DNA of 64,000 nt from Calycina herbarum (taxonomy: Eukaryota; Ascomycota; Leotiomycetes; Helotiales; Pezizellaceae), in NCBI GenBank assembly GCA_001414485.1, contig LLEY01000074.1, positions 186,001 to 250,000 on the forward strand. The letters are read 5' to 3'. The notes beneath the pieces are model-generated. The model worked only from the letters and a program-made list of their open reading frames with translations, was not told the origin of the DNA and made no database searches. Below, piece after piece: positions 22,240 to 33,644 of the stretch (position 1 is its first letter; every line of letters starts with the position of its first letter). Made by a program: the position numbers and the translations under genes.

Positions 22240-23760
22240 TCATCGATCCTCATGATCCTCTCCTCGTGGAAGAAAAGGATCGCTAGACAACTCAAATGTC
22301 TGCTCTGACTCATGATTCCCTATCTCCACCACCCCGTGCTCACCAGCGAGTTCATGCGCATCATCTCCTCCGGAAAGTTCTTTCGGAGAAACTTCATGTG
22401 CATCTGCTGACAGTTCGTTTCGAGAAACTTCGTGTGTATCCATTTCTGCTTTCTCATCTACACCTATTGCTGTATCAGCAGCAGAATCTACTTTCTTGCT
22501 TTTTCTGTGTCTGAGATAGAATATGATGCTTATTGAAAGCGCAAGACTACCAAGTACGCTGGATACGGCGATGCCTCCTTTTGCACCCCCAGAAAGACCG
22601 GACGGTTGGGTGGTGGTTGACCCAGGAGTTGGTGAACTGGTGCCAGTTGGGATGGTAGATGTTGTTGAAGAAGGTGTTTGCTGAGAAGGTGTTGTTGTGT
22701 TTGTTTGACTTTGACTTTGACGCTTTCCACTACACGCGTAATCCCCCAAGATCTTTGCTCCCATTTTGTAATCATCAAACACCGAGCAGTCGAAATCCGG
22801 ATTCGCGGGTTGGATGTTGAATGTGTTGTTCACGGTCGTAATTCCCGGCATGGTGATGCTGAGAAATAGGTTAACGGGGGATCAAGACTCAAAGTTGAGT
22901 AGAATGGTTTTACCCTGTGAAATTCCCATTGACAGAAATATCCTCAGCCCGACTCAATCTGTCGAAGCTCAATGAATTCAAGTTGGTGTTGTTCAAAATG
23001 TCTATGGAACCAACCGAAACCAGACTTTGGAGTGACAGGTAGCGAGTGCCTGGTTGTCATGTAGGTGCAATTTTGTTGTGATGACGGATAAACTGTCTAC
23101 AATGAGGCTCTCGCAGCCTGTGCCCAGAAGAGCAATTCCTCCAGCGAGATAACTCAAGGACGGCAGAGAAATCGAGGAGACGTTCAATAGAGTAATGGCG
23201 CCAGCCGTTCGCAATAGTGGGAATTCAACCGCAGTAGCGAGTCCGTTGTCTCTTATCGCTATGCTGATTTTCCACGTCTCTAGAGGTAGTTCGATGATCT
23301 TCAGACGGTTGTTATTGTTGATATATACATTATCGGCGTTCATAAGGTTGAGTCCCTTCAAAGTACTCAAAAAAGTGTTTCGGATGACCACATCGTTCAC
23401 CTGAGATATACCGGCGTCGAACGAGAGTGCCGAAATAGCTGGAAGCGCAGACCAATCGATGTTCCCGACCACAGTAAGTGATGCGAAGTTTATAGTGCTT
23501 AGGAATGTAGCGTTGGAAAGCATGAAATTTCCATCAATCCGGCGCAGATCAGGCGCGCTTAAACTCGTGAGTGACCCCGCACCCCCAACCACGAGGTTTT
23601 CGATTATCTCCTGAATTCCGTCCAAAGAAATCATGCCAGATGCCCCTGTGAAGAGGGCAACACTCCCGGAGAAGACTGTGCAACTTGCTATTGCACTGGC
23701 GTCGGCGGGAGAACCGATCGTTCGAGTGGCTCCATTCTTGCCACACAGTCTTTGCTTATT
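22240..23760 (-). pseudogene. receptor-L-domain (Ecm33/SPS2-like) cell-wall protein, damaged
   Basis: Coding sequence is clear from about 23746 (CGKNGATRTIGSPADASAIA) through a right-handed beta-helix-like L domain (DGIQEIIENL, LTSLSAPDLRRIDGNF, IELPLETWKISI). It continues to DCSVFDDYKMG, a Ser/Thr-rich linker, one membrane helix (GGIAVSSVLGSLALSISII) and an acidic cytosolic tail. Two problems argue for a broken gene. Near 23033-23043 the frame shifts between HDNQALAT and SLQSLVSVGSIDILNN with no room for an intron. Upstream of 23760 no start with a signal peptide was found, and a repeat block begins at 23985. One intron (22913-22859) is intact. Known for relatives: surface glycoproteins in wall organisation; most carry a GPI signal, whereas this one has a transmembrane helix. 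Confidence 0.6.
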
Positions 23761-23984
23761 TCAGTACAAGTCCCACAATATCCAGGTGGATGAACATACC
23801 GGATTGAGCCCACGTCAGTCGGGTCAGACAGAGCAATATTATCATAAGCGAGTCGGGCGATCGTGGAAATAGTGTTGGAAAGCACATCTGGTGGTAATGT
23901 TGAGCGAGGGACGCGATGAGGAACCTTAGAAAACTGAATTGAAAAGGGCGTAGGAGAGTTGGCTTTGGGGCCAGTGTGAGAAAT

Positions 23985-24455
23985 GAGTAGAGTAGAGTAG
24001 AGTAGTAACTGCTACTCTACTCTACTCGAGGGATTTTTAGTACTACTCTACTCTACTTAATACTACTTAAGTACTACTCGAGTAGTACTTGAGTAGTACG
24101 GACCGACTTGGACCGATCCAGGCCAAGGGTTTAGAGGCTCAGAGGATACCCTATTATAATATCTGCTCTAGCGGAGTACTTAGATAAGAATGTTTATAAT
24201 TCCTCTATAAAGAAAAAGAAAAAAAGAGAAAAAAAGTAATAGAGTAAACTATTTAATTCTAAAGATACACTTTTTTATACTACTTAAATAGTAGTGTTTT
24301 AGTATACTTACTATATATTATTTCTATTTATAGACTACTCGAGTACTACTTAAGTAGTCTTAAGTAACTACTCTATTCTACTAAACTAACTTGCTACTTA
24401 TACTCTACTCTACTCTACTTAAGTAGTACTGGAGTAGTAGTAAGTACTAGAGTAT
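23985..24455. repeat. ACTAC/CTCTA-rich repeat block
   Basis: Built largely from AGTAG, ACTCT and TACTT words. (GAGTA)n at the left end faces (TACTC)n at the right end, so the block is inverted-repeat-like overall. Between them lies AT-rich sequence with further ACTACTTAAGTAGT-type palindromes. The block stops abruptly on both sides. It lies just upstream of, and may have truncated, the L-domain gene. Confidence 0.6.
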
Positions 24456-25656
24456 TTTGTTCTCACGCTGTTTGAGGCCCTTGCGTGAAGGAATAAGAGG
24501 CTGAGTGGAGATTTGCCTTTACAGGCCATTACGCCGCAATTTGTTAATCTTTTTAATTATCATTTTACGTATGGAACGCTGTGCTAATGTTTTCTCGTAT
24601 GTAAAGATTGTCCAATACAATGTAATTAATCACCGTCCAAATATGTAATTTGGGAATTAGACTTTACATCCCCTATAAGACGATACACACGGACTGGGAA
24701 TAAAATTATGTCCTTTTGCCTCCAGTCTACTCGCTAGTACGTTTTTTTCAGTGCCCAATGAAAAGACGAAAGGGCACAAAAGAGACCCAGCGCTCAGACC
24801 AAAAGAACAATGGAGTAAGAAGAGCGCTAGGCATACTTCGTTGTATACTTGCTGAATTGACAAAATTATATAGGAAGGCTCGAGTAATAAAATTAAAACA
24901 TAATACTTGTAAGAAGAATTTGGATAACTATAATTTATTCTAACTATGTTCAATCAATTCAATTATTCTAGAACTTCTAGGCAAATATTATTAAATATAT
25001 TTTATTCAGACAGACGAAGAATAATGGACTGGACAGATACAATATAAAAAAAACAGATTGCGAATTCGTCAAGGTCAAGTGCAAAAGTTTGAAATCAAAG
25101 AAAATTAGTTTCCAGATTTACTTTATCTTTTATGCAGAGAAAACAAGAGACATAAAAGAAAGTGACCGTGTTACCTACAAAACAGAAAAATGGAGAGTAG
25201 GTAGTATCGAGGTATTGAATAGATACAACGACTTCTAGATACCTTTGCCTCGATTGAGCTCCACTGGGGCTTCAATATACAGTCTTTTGCTTCCAAAAAA
25301 AACCTACTGGCCGTTCTCTGACCTTTGTTTTGGGATTTTCGATCCTGTACAATATGTCGACAGAATGGAGCAATCCCCTTTGATCTGTGCTCTTTTCGGG
25401 CTTGTGAATGAACATATCCATGGCCGAGGGTTCTCGTTGCTCCTTGATCTGGGAAACCGGTTCCTCTGACCACTGGCCATGGAGACAGCACATTGGTCAT
25501 CTCTGACGTGCGTACCTTGAAACCATAGATTTCGTTCCTGAACCTCGTGGGGTCGTCATACGCGCGGGCCTCAATATCAACACTTCGTATTGATGCCGAT
25601 GCCGTAGTCGGGCATACTTCCAATCCATCTCAGGGACTTCAAATCATCCCCCAACA
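24456..25656. other. AT-rich intergenic region, no gene seen
   Basis: Frames at 24657-24953 and 25171-25623 on the minus strand and their plus-strand shadows have no domain signal and biased composition. The last part is the 3' flank of the dioxygenase gene. No repeat element recognised. Confidence 0.5.
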
Positions 25657-26718
25657 TCATCTAAACCACCAATTCACACTCCCATTAACGCCCTCCCCCA
25701 AACTTTTAACACAATGCCACCACCCCTTCGGAATAAAAAGCCCCTCCCCCCTCTGAACATCCACCTCCCTCCCCTCCCCCGAACCATCGCTCCCCCAAAC
25801 CAACTCATCCAACACCCCCCTCTCCTCCCCCTCCATCATCTCCTCTCCCCTGGCACTCGCATTCCCACCTCCCCCCACCCTCTCCTGCACCAACCGAAAC
25901 ATCGCCCTCCCAACATGCGGAGGAAACAGCGTTACCCTCTTCCTCCCCACCAATTGCACAAACAAATTCGGATTGGGATCTTTATGTAGAGGTGTGTAGG
26001 TAGGAGGGAGACCGAGCCAGAGATTGGAATCATAGATATCGCCTTTTCCCGCTTTGAGAACTAGATTCGGGGTTGGTAGGTCGGCTCTTAATTCCCGGGG
26101 GAGATCTGCGAGTTGGGCTTGTGCGATGTAGAGGTTTTCTACTAGAGGATTGGAGGATTGGCAGGCGTGGAGGAAGAGGGAGAGGGGGGCGTTGAAGCGG
26201 TGGAATGTGAGGGTTGGTGATGATTGTTTGAGGAGGAAGGAGAAAGCGTTTTGAAATTGTTTGAAGGATGTGGAGGAAGGGTCTTCGAATTGTTTGAGGG
26301 AGAGACTGGGCTGCAGCGAAATCATATGTTCGATGTTTCTGAGCTCGGTCGCTTTATCCCAACCGCATTTCGAATCGGGGTTTGGAGGGAGGACAAGCTC
26401 GTAGGGTAGGATGGTATTTCCGAATTGCTCCAGATAATCAAGATTTAAACCCGACGACTCCCCATCAGAAAACCACTTTGTAACAGCCCCAAAACTGCCA
26501 TCGAGAAATCCCATGTCCTTAATTCCCCCCTTCGATACATCGTCGCGGGTTATGTGAATAGGGATCTCCGGCATAAAAGCTCTCGTCTTAAACTCGTCGA
26601 TATCGATCTTGTCGCGCCAAACGATTCTCTCCGTCGAAGGGAGCCTCGGAACATGGTGCTGCGTGGAATTCAGGCGTCGCGTTGAAGTCGTTAGTGAGCA
26701 TATGATGTTCCTGGACAT
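25657..26718 (-). CDS. JmjC/cupin-8-type Fe(II)/2-oxoglutarate dioxygenase
   Basis: Single exon, 353 aa. The double-stranded beta-helix shows the iron triad: HKD in TPLHKDPN (His245, Asp247) and the distal His335 in IPKGWWHCVKS. FVQLVGRKRVTLFPP is the strand following HxD typical of FIH/JMJD7-like enzymes. The N-terminal 35 residues are Ser/Thr/Arg-rich with no acids until about residue 30, resembling a mitochondrial presequence. Known for the family: hydroxylation of protein or RNA side chains; the target cannot be read here. A loop of about 40 residues between the core strands (about 280-320) is Gly/Glu-rich and probably disordered. Upstream frames in the same direction look unrelated. Confidence 0.87.
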   Translation of the reverse strand: MSRNIICSLTTSTRRLNSTQHHVPRLPSTERIVWRDKIDIDEFKTRAFMPEIPIHITRDDVSKGGIKDMGFLDGSFGAVTKWFSDGESSGLNLDYLEQFGNTILPYELVLPPNPDSKCGWDKATELRNIEHMISLQPSLSLKQFEDPSSTSFKQFQNAFSFLLKQSSPTLTFHRFNAPLSLFLHACQSSNPLVENLYIAQAQLADLPRELRADLPTPNLVLKAGKGDIYDSNLWLGLPPTYTPLHKDPNPNLFVQLVGRKRVTLFPPHVGRAMFRLVQERVGGGGNASARGEEMMEGEERGVLDELVWGSDGSGEGREVDVQRGEGLFIPKGWWHCVKSLGEGVNGSVNWWFR

Positions 26719-27511
26719 TGTTAGATGTTGTTAGATTTAGATTAGGGGAGGCTGAAGAAAGAGCCGCCTTCAGTGGCTTGAACGAAAAAGGCTAATGAGC
26801 CTCTAGCGACGATCCGGACGCTACGGGTAGCGCTCACTAGTTATTTCAACCGCTGAGCGACCGGAATATTAATTAGCTTGCGACAGTTGGCTTGACATGT
26901 TGACAGGATGTCCCGTCGTTGGCGGCAGATCAATTTACGAGATCGCGGGAAATACCCATTGTGAGTTTTATCTCAATCAGGGAATGACCTCGGCATTTAC
27001 CCCACACTCACTTCTTCCATACGCGCCAATGTAAATATATAATAACCTCTCAAAAAGAGTCGGCAGATACATAGTCATCAGATTTCATTGTGTAATATGA
27101 AAATGATCACAGTGCCGCAATGATGCTTTGTAGATTCTATTTCGTGGAATGTGAGATTACAATCTTGAGCAATCTTAAAAGTCAAAAGATTGCTCGACTG
27201 CTTGAGGAGAAATTTACCCCAATAGACATAACACATTACACCCAAGAAATCATCTACTTCCATGGTATCCCGATACCACTCGCAATTCTAGGCTGAAGAA
27301 AGGAAATAACAGGGTATCATTCCTCAAATCCCAGAAAACATCAGAAAAGCCATAAATGCATTTCAACCAGTCCAATTGCCCAAATAAGCATCGCTGTCCT
27401 CCCATTTTTGTCCCTAGCATGTCCACCAAAAGAAAAAACACCCGTGGGTGCTTTTGATATTCCCAAGAACTCCAAAAATGCTGAAAAAATGCCTCTCATA
27501 AAACCGTATCA
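26719..27511. other. intergenic: dioxygenase promoter and copper-fist 3' flank
   Basis: About 790 bp. The 26719 side is upstream of the dioxygenase; the 27511 side is the 3' flank of the copper-fist gene. No gene or repeat recognised. Confidence 0.5.
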
Positions 27512-29354
27512 TCATGTTGATGCCTGCATACCCTGGTGTATTGAGCATCCTATGCACTCGCAATTATCACCACATGGGCAGCTCTCTTCCTCGCCTCCAC
27601 AAGGCATTCCTGGTATTGGTTGTCGATGAATTGTGCATCCTATGCACTGACAATCATCGCCGCAAGGACAGCTCATGGTATCTCCTCCACACCCTTCCCC
27701 TGAAAATGGATAATTGACGAAGAAGAAATCGGAAGCAGAAAGACTCTGCTCTTCTGCATTTCCTGATGTGGTGCTAGAAGGGGTATTTGCCGTAGGAGAA
27801 GCTATGGGCTCCGCCATAGTACCATTCCCATTTCCATTTCCAACGCCATTCGTGTGTGGCTGTCCATTTGTGTACATTTCGCCCCCTGATAGATCGGCAG
27901 TCATGGACTGGTACGCTGAACGAACGTAGCTTTGACTTGCATCGTTGTAAGGATGAGCTGCACAACCAATACATTCGCAAGAATCTCCACAGCAGCATGT
28001 ATGTACCGTGTCTGCAACCTCTGCAACCTGGGAGCCATTATAAGTTGTAGAACCAGGCATTGGCATTGAAGGATGTGGTGAGTAATTATTTGTGCGCATA
28101 CTCTCTCTCCACGCAGATGGCTGGAGTGGATTTTGGAATGAGCCGTACGTCGGTGGGTATGTAAATACCGTTGGAACGTTTGCTAGATATTGCGGATAGA
28201 AGGGTTGAGTGAATGGTATACTACCTTGTGCCATAACCTGATTGGGACTAGGAGGGTTTGTATTCCTCGGAGTGCCATTGGTAGAGATTGACTCTTGCTT
28301 CATCGGTTGTACGGGCTTCGAAGAACAGCAACTACTTGTTTTTGGTTCCTCGGATTCTGATATAGTCGTGGCAATAGATGACGTGTGGCTGAGGCTCTTT
28401 TGCTTCGGGGCGCAACATGACCCACCATCTGAGGATGCTTTAGATTTGCCGTTTGTCTGGATTTTGTTGATGTGATTTCCATTAATAGTATTCAATGGCG
28501 GTGGTGGTGCGCAACATGAGCCAGTCTTCATAACCATCGTTGTGTTTCCGTTGTTGTACATTGTGGGAGTACCTAGTGGACTTTCAACGGCGTATGGCTC
28601 TTTCCCATGTATAGTTCCATTGCTGAAACCATTGACTCCCATTATCGGGGATGAACCATCATCGTACGATACCGGAGGTGTTTGCATAGGAACGTGGTTG
28701 AAATGAGTCTGGATGCTTGCATATTGAGGCGGGTATCCGTAGATTTGGGGCTGACCAACCATTGAATATCCACTCGGCGCGGACATGTTGATTGGTATAT
28801 TTTGACCTTGTTGTTTGTAAGAGAGTATGTTGACACTATTCATATCCATCCTATCGAAGTTTACCGGATCATATGATTGCTTTCTACTTCTTGATGGTGG
28901 TCTCGCAACCTTTTGTACTTTGAAAGTGGATTTTGTGGGCGAGGGCACTTCTGCGATGCTCGTCTGGGATACCACTGGTGTCGCTGGTGCTGTGGTCGTG
29001 GAACTCTCCCCTCCACAACGGCAAGTCTGCTTCCTTGGAATGGCCGCCGTTACACTTCCACACATACAAGATTGTCCTCCCGGGTGAGGGCATTGACTGA
29101 GGGGTCGACCTGGTTTCCGCACCGGCACCATCAATCGCTCGTTCGCGTGTGTACATTTCGTCGATCGATGGCCTCGTATGCATGGCTCACTGTCGAGGGT
29201 GAATTAGCTTATGGGGTTTACAAGAAGTTCTACTGAGCAATGGGGCACTGAGGGGTGGTTGATGAGGCTGAAGATAGCAGATGACAACCTCGGCCAAGAC
29301 TCGCTCTGGAAAAGCAACGTACCAGGCCATCTTCATTCCATTTATCAGAGGCAT
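27512..29354 (-). CDS. copper-fist transcription factor (Mac1/Cuf1/GRISEA type)
   Basis: Two exons (29354-29323, only 32 bases, and 29189-27512) give 569 aa. Splicing creates the copper fist: MPLINGMKMACEPCIRGH, with zinc ligands Cys11, Cys14, Cys23 and His25, and the minor-groove motif KPGRP (36-40), followed by SQCPH and CxC motifs to residue 70. The middle is low in structure and carries three SCCAP/SCCS pairs. The C-terminus holds three copies of a CxCGDxCxCxGCxxH motif, the kind of cysteine cluster that senses Cu(I) in Mac1 and Cuf1. Known role: nuclear activation or repression of copper and iron uptake genes according to copper status. The tiny first exon is easily missed; without it the protein would start at an internal Met and lose all four zinc ligands. 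Confidence 0.9.
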
Positions 29355-31260
29355 GTTGCGCAAGTTTAGGTCCGGGCCCTTGTGATTCTCGTTTGGTGGT
29401 TGCTACGTTGGACTGGTCGCACCGGGCTTCGGTAGCAGCAGCAGCAGCAGCAGCCAGGCGTGAAGGTCGTCGAAATAACCTCTTTGCGCCTCGACGAAGC
29501 TTTTGGATTTCCGACGCGTTCAGACCTTGTCGCAACGTGCTTGTGCTTGTGCTTGTGCTTGTGCTCTGTGCCTGTGCCAGTCCGTACCGTACCTGTGCTT
29601 CCGGATCTCCCAAGTGCATAAAGGACTGCGGCGAACCGGTGGATTGGTGCTGCTGATTGTGCCAAATTCGGGCGTGTGAGTATGAGAGCAACGAGCTACG
29701 CTTTCCGGTTGAAAGGGTGAGGGGATTTCGCGAGGCCCGTACTAGGATCAGTGGCGGTCTTCCTCGTTCCGGGTGGACTGTTGCTCGGGAGGTGGATTGG
29801 GATAGGTTGCTAGCCTTGGGAATCCATGGGTTTGGGTAGGTAGAGTTGGAGGTAGATCAGGTCAGGTCAGGTCAGCAGAGAGGCATTCGTTGTGTCGCTT
29901 GGGAGGTGGTGGAGGGGAAGTGAGAAGAATTGAGCTGATTTTATTCACCACCAGATTGCCAGAGCAAAGAGTAGCAGGAGCAGATGTGGACGAGAGAGGG
30001 AACCTTGAAGGGTGCGTGGGTGGGGAGAAGTGGGTGCGAGGTCAAGGTGTAAGAGGGAAGTGTACCACGGGCCTTGGAGCTTAGTGGTACAGTAGAGTAA
30101 GATGGGAGTAGGCTAGCAGCCTTCTTGACTCGATGGAAGCTTTTGTTGGGCCGGCCGACTGATGGTCTGACGGAGTTAGGTACGGGGGGAATAATGGAAC
30201 AACCTGGTTTGTAAAGAATAGGTAGTGAAGCTGTCAAGTCGGGAAGAAGTGTAGTGTTTAGGTGAGTGAACGGCTCTTTCCCGATGGCATTTCACCCCGC
30301 AATCCAGATAGGGATAGGGTAGTGGAGGGTCAGTGCAACGTGGGAAGGCTTGAAGGCTTAAAGGCTTGAAAGAAGCCAATTGTCCTCTCAATCTCAGTCT
30401 CTCCTCGGTCTTCTGCTTGCTTTTTGCGCCGCCTGCTGAAAATTGTTCGTATACTGTATTTGTAAAATCAGGCGGAGTGGTCCAACATCATCACTCCCTC
30501 TCCCATCAGTATCCCCAGCGAAGAGGAGCCCAAAAGCCACCGAGTAACAGGCCAATGACAACTTGCGCAAGTGGGTCCAGCCTTGCTCTCTCTCGGATTA
30601 TTTAATATTCCGATATCGAACCGGTGAATCAAGACTATTAAGGTAATGTCGCTCTCCCGCTGTTGGCATTGGGATGTGTCAAAAGTATTCGTAGCGTAGC
30701 CTTTAGCAGTGGCTGCTTAAGAAAATCCAGGAAGAAATCACGATTCGCATGTGTCGATCATCATGTCTGGACTCTGGGGAATATTTCAGGGAAAAAGTGG
30801 AACCGGCTCAACCTCCTCGGTTGCTCTAATCAAGATCTCCAATCGCACACGCTTCGTTTCATCCCTTCAAAACTTTCCAAAAGTCGAAACGCCCCAGCCT
30901 TCTGGAATACGACAAACGACTGGTCACCATTTCTCCCCAAAAGGTCAAAGCCATAAACGAATTATCGGGATGGCTGCTCGATGATAATCAAGGTAAGAGA
31001 ACATGCTAGTTTTTCTGCATGCTTTAGTTTCAAAGGTTTAAACCTTCATGTATATTCTCTTAGGTGCGTTTCAAGCGCAATACTAGTACATTTTTCTTGG
31101 GATTTCGGCAGGGTTCTTATCGCGCCCATCTGATTTGCGTTGGAATTTGGGGTCCAGCGCTAACTCGATTTCAGAACTCTGACGATTAACTACGGAAATA
31201 TCTGTAGGAACGCTACATCCACGTGATTTACTCCCCTTTTGTTGCAGAATTCCATTGGAA
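29355..31260. other. long intergenic promoter region with microsatellites
   Basis: Upstream of both the copper-fist gene (-) and the methyltransferase gene (+). Simple repeats: (GCA)7-like at 29432-29453, (GTGCTT)n at about 29540-29565, (GGTCA)4 at 29858-29877. A frame at 30763-30984 begins plausibly but has no domain and no supported splice partner. No tRNA or other gene recognised. Confidence 0.5.
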
Positions 31261-32503
31261 ATGGCAGAGGCAAAGCTAGACGACCACAAAGATGAGGAGT
31301 CCGATACAGAGGCTATCGACATCTTTGCCGATCCAGAAGGCTTCTATCCACCATCACCAAAACCTACAACAGAAACCCATACACTTCTGTCTGGTCAAGT
31401 TTTGTCACTTCGACTGGTAGGTCACAATCCGCTGTGGGGTCACCATCTGGTAAGATATGGCTGTTTACTTTCTTGGTTCTGGGATTAGTGTCATCTCGGT
31501 GTTTTCGTAACCCTTTGTACCTTGCTGTTTTCAATATTGTCTTTTCGTGTACGCAGTTTGCTCCAAGTTTGAAATTAAGGTATATATACTCTCTGCGTTC
31601 GTTCCACTGTCTTGGAACTGGCAAAGTGGCAACTGGGGTGGCTTCTCCATACTTTGTCGTTGATAAAATCTTATTTCTATCAATTCCTTCCATTTCCTGC
31701 TACCATCTCTCTGGTCAAGTACTGTCCTCCTGCTCCGCGATTTACCTCTTCCTTCTCTCCTACTCTTGGTACTCTCTTATGGCATAAGACTGCTCTATTC
31801 GATTTGAAGTGTCAACATGATCTGGCTTTTTACTTCCCTTACTCTCTCGTCTCCTTTCCAAAAAATATAAAAAACTAACCCGACTCTCAAGTGGCAAGCA
31901 GGACGTTTAATCTCAACCTACCTCGAGCACCGACCAACCCTCATCGCCTCCAAAACAATCCTCGAACTCGGAGCAGGAGCCGGACTTCCCAGCCTCGTAT
32001 GCTCACTCCTCGGCGCAAACAAAGTAGTAGTAACAGACTACCCCGACCCAGATCTAATCTCCAATCTCTGGACCAACATCGACACCGCAAACCTCAATGC
32101 CTCGTCCTCATCCGACGTCGACAAAAAGATCGTAGCAGAGGGCTACTGCTGGGGTGCTTCTCCTGAACCACTGCTTGCCCATCTCCCCACCCCCTCATTG
32201 GGTTTCGATCTCCTGATCCTTGCTGATTTGCTTTTCAACCATTCTGAGCATGCGAAACTTGTCCAAACTATCCTCGATACTCTATCGAAGACTAAGGAAT
32301 CCAAAGCTCTGGTTTTCTTCACGCCGTATAGACCTTGGTTGTATGAGAAGGATATGGCTTTCTTCGATCTGGTTAGGGAGAAGGGCCTTAGCGTTGAGAA
32401 GGTCTTGGAGGAGAAGTTGGAGAAGGTTATGTTTGAGGGAGACCCCGGAGATGAGGAGTTGAGGAGGACGGTTTTTGGTTATGAGGTTAAGTGGGTTTTG
32501 TAG
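31261..32503 (+). CDS. EFM7: protein N-terminal/lysine methyltransferase, Efm7 (Nnt1) family
   Basis: Two exons (31261-31449, 31892-32503) give 266 aa. The family signature is continuous: DIFADPEGFYPPSPKPT, LVGHNPLWGHHL then WQAGRLISTYLE across the splice, LELGAGAGLPSLV (motif I, SAM binding), VVVTDYPDPDLI (motif post I), and DLLILADLLFNHSEH with the conserved Asn-His near the catalytic site. Known role: methylation of the N-terminal Gly2 and Lys3 of elongation factor eEF1A, cytosolic. The single intron is long for this genome (442 nt) but has a good GTAAGA donor and CTAAC branch site. The ATG at 31261 was chosen because upstream sequence in frame has no other Met. Confidence 0.92.
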
Positions 32504-32867
32504 GGGGTGATTGGGGGAAATGCGTTGTGGGGTTTTCATCACTCGGTGAGAATTGGTGATGCTTATCCTTTGAGTTAGTCTTATGGAGTCGATGTCAAAA
32601 ATGTCTGCTGGGGTTGAGGCTTTTGCCTTTGGCGGAATACAATTAGTCCGTGTTCTGGTATAGATAGGATTTTGCAAACAGCTATCAGTATGTGATCTCC
32701 TCAGAAAAGAAACAGTCAGTTATGCTCTCTAGCCCAAAAAAGTGTTCACCGAACAATTTGGGTTCAATTTTAGCACCAGAAAGGTTTACAAAGTTTTTGA
32801 GTTGTCTCACAGGTATTTGAACTACCACATTCCATAAGAAAAACGTACTTGAACTCATTCAACACAG

Positions 32868-33644
32868 GTTGGGTCACCCTCATTGGCTGGCAAACCGGAC
32901 AAGCAAGCGTTACTTTTCTGAGTTCCTCGATGATACAAGCTTTGATCACCCTCAACCAGGATGAATATGTGCCAACCCGCTGGCAAGGAACTTTGAGATT
33001 CTATGCACTTATTGCGTTCGTTGTATTCGTCAATACTTGTCTTGCTAGGTGGCTACCAAAGATCGAGGGTTCGGTGCTTGGCATTCATATCTTGGGCTTT
33101 TTGGCTCTCTTGATCCCTCTCGTCTATCTTGCGCCACATGGATCTGCCGACGACGTGTTCAAAACATTTCTCAATGGTGGAGAATGGAGCAGTGGTGGGA
33201 TCTCATTTTTTGTTGGTTTCGTCACCACGATCTTTTCCTTTCTTGGAGCGGATTCTGCTTGCCCCCACCAGGGGGTGTAGAAATTTGTGACTGGTCAAGA
33301 GCAGGGTACCTTTACACTGCTCTCTCAATTGTCCGACTAGGACTGGGAAAATTAATTCGATTATCCCACGAGACTAGAACAATTAGATTCATGTTGTCTT
33401 CATTGTTCTAGAAGAGTTGGGAGAATTGCAAAAGGGGAAGGTGCCTTGGACTGCGGTCACGAATTCGAACTGGAGTTGTTTGATCTTTGGAGCAACGATT
33501 TTGCTCAGTATTGGGTTCTATTTTGTTTATGGTAAACATAAATTAAAGTGACCTGTGGTGGATATTGAATCAGGGAAGCGAGGCAGTACTATTACTAATG
33601 GTGCTAGTGCTGGTGGAGCTTCAAGAAAGTGTGCATACACATAA
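32868..33644 (+). pseudogene. amino-acid/GABA permease relic
   Basis: From 32868, after a likely splice acceptor, GWVTLIGWQTGQASVTF through FLGADSA is unmistakable amino-acid permease (APC superfamily, GABA/choline branch), covering roughly TM4-TM7. It then breaks off near 33275. About 130 bp of unrelated sequence follows, and the C-terminal end resumes at KGKVPWTAVTNSNWS...FYFVYGKHK, with an in-frame stop before PVVDIESGKRGS. The N-terminal third and about 200 central residues are missing. Not functional as a transporter. Confidence 0.8.

Noticed and set aside
21741..22313. 190-codon minus-strand frame
   Set aside because: Lies in a GC-richer, CTCGAC-rich stretch with equally long frames on the opposite strand; composition-driven, no domain, and it overlaps the end of the L-domain gene.
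29230..29691. 153-codon minus-strand frame upstream of the copper-fist gene
   Set aside because: Reads through (GTGCTT)n and (GCA)n microsatellites and overlaps the real first exon in another frame.
30763..30984. Plus-strand frame starting MSGLWGIFQG upstream of EFM7
   Set aside because: No family recognised; alternative frames across a possible 3' intron do not give a convincing protein.
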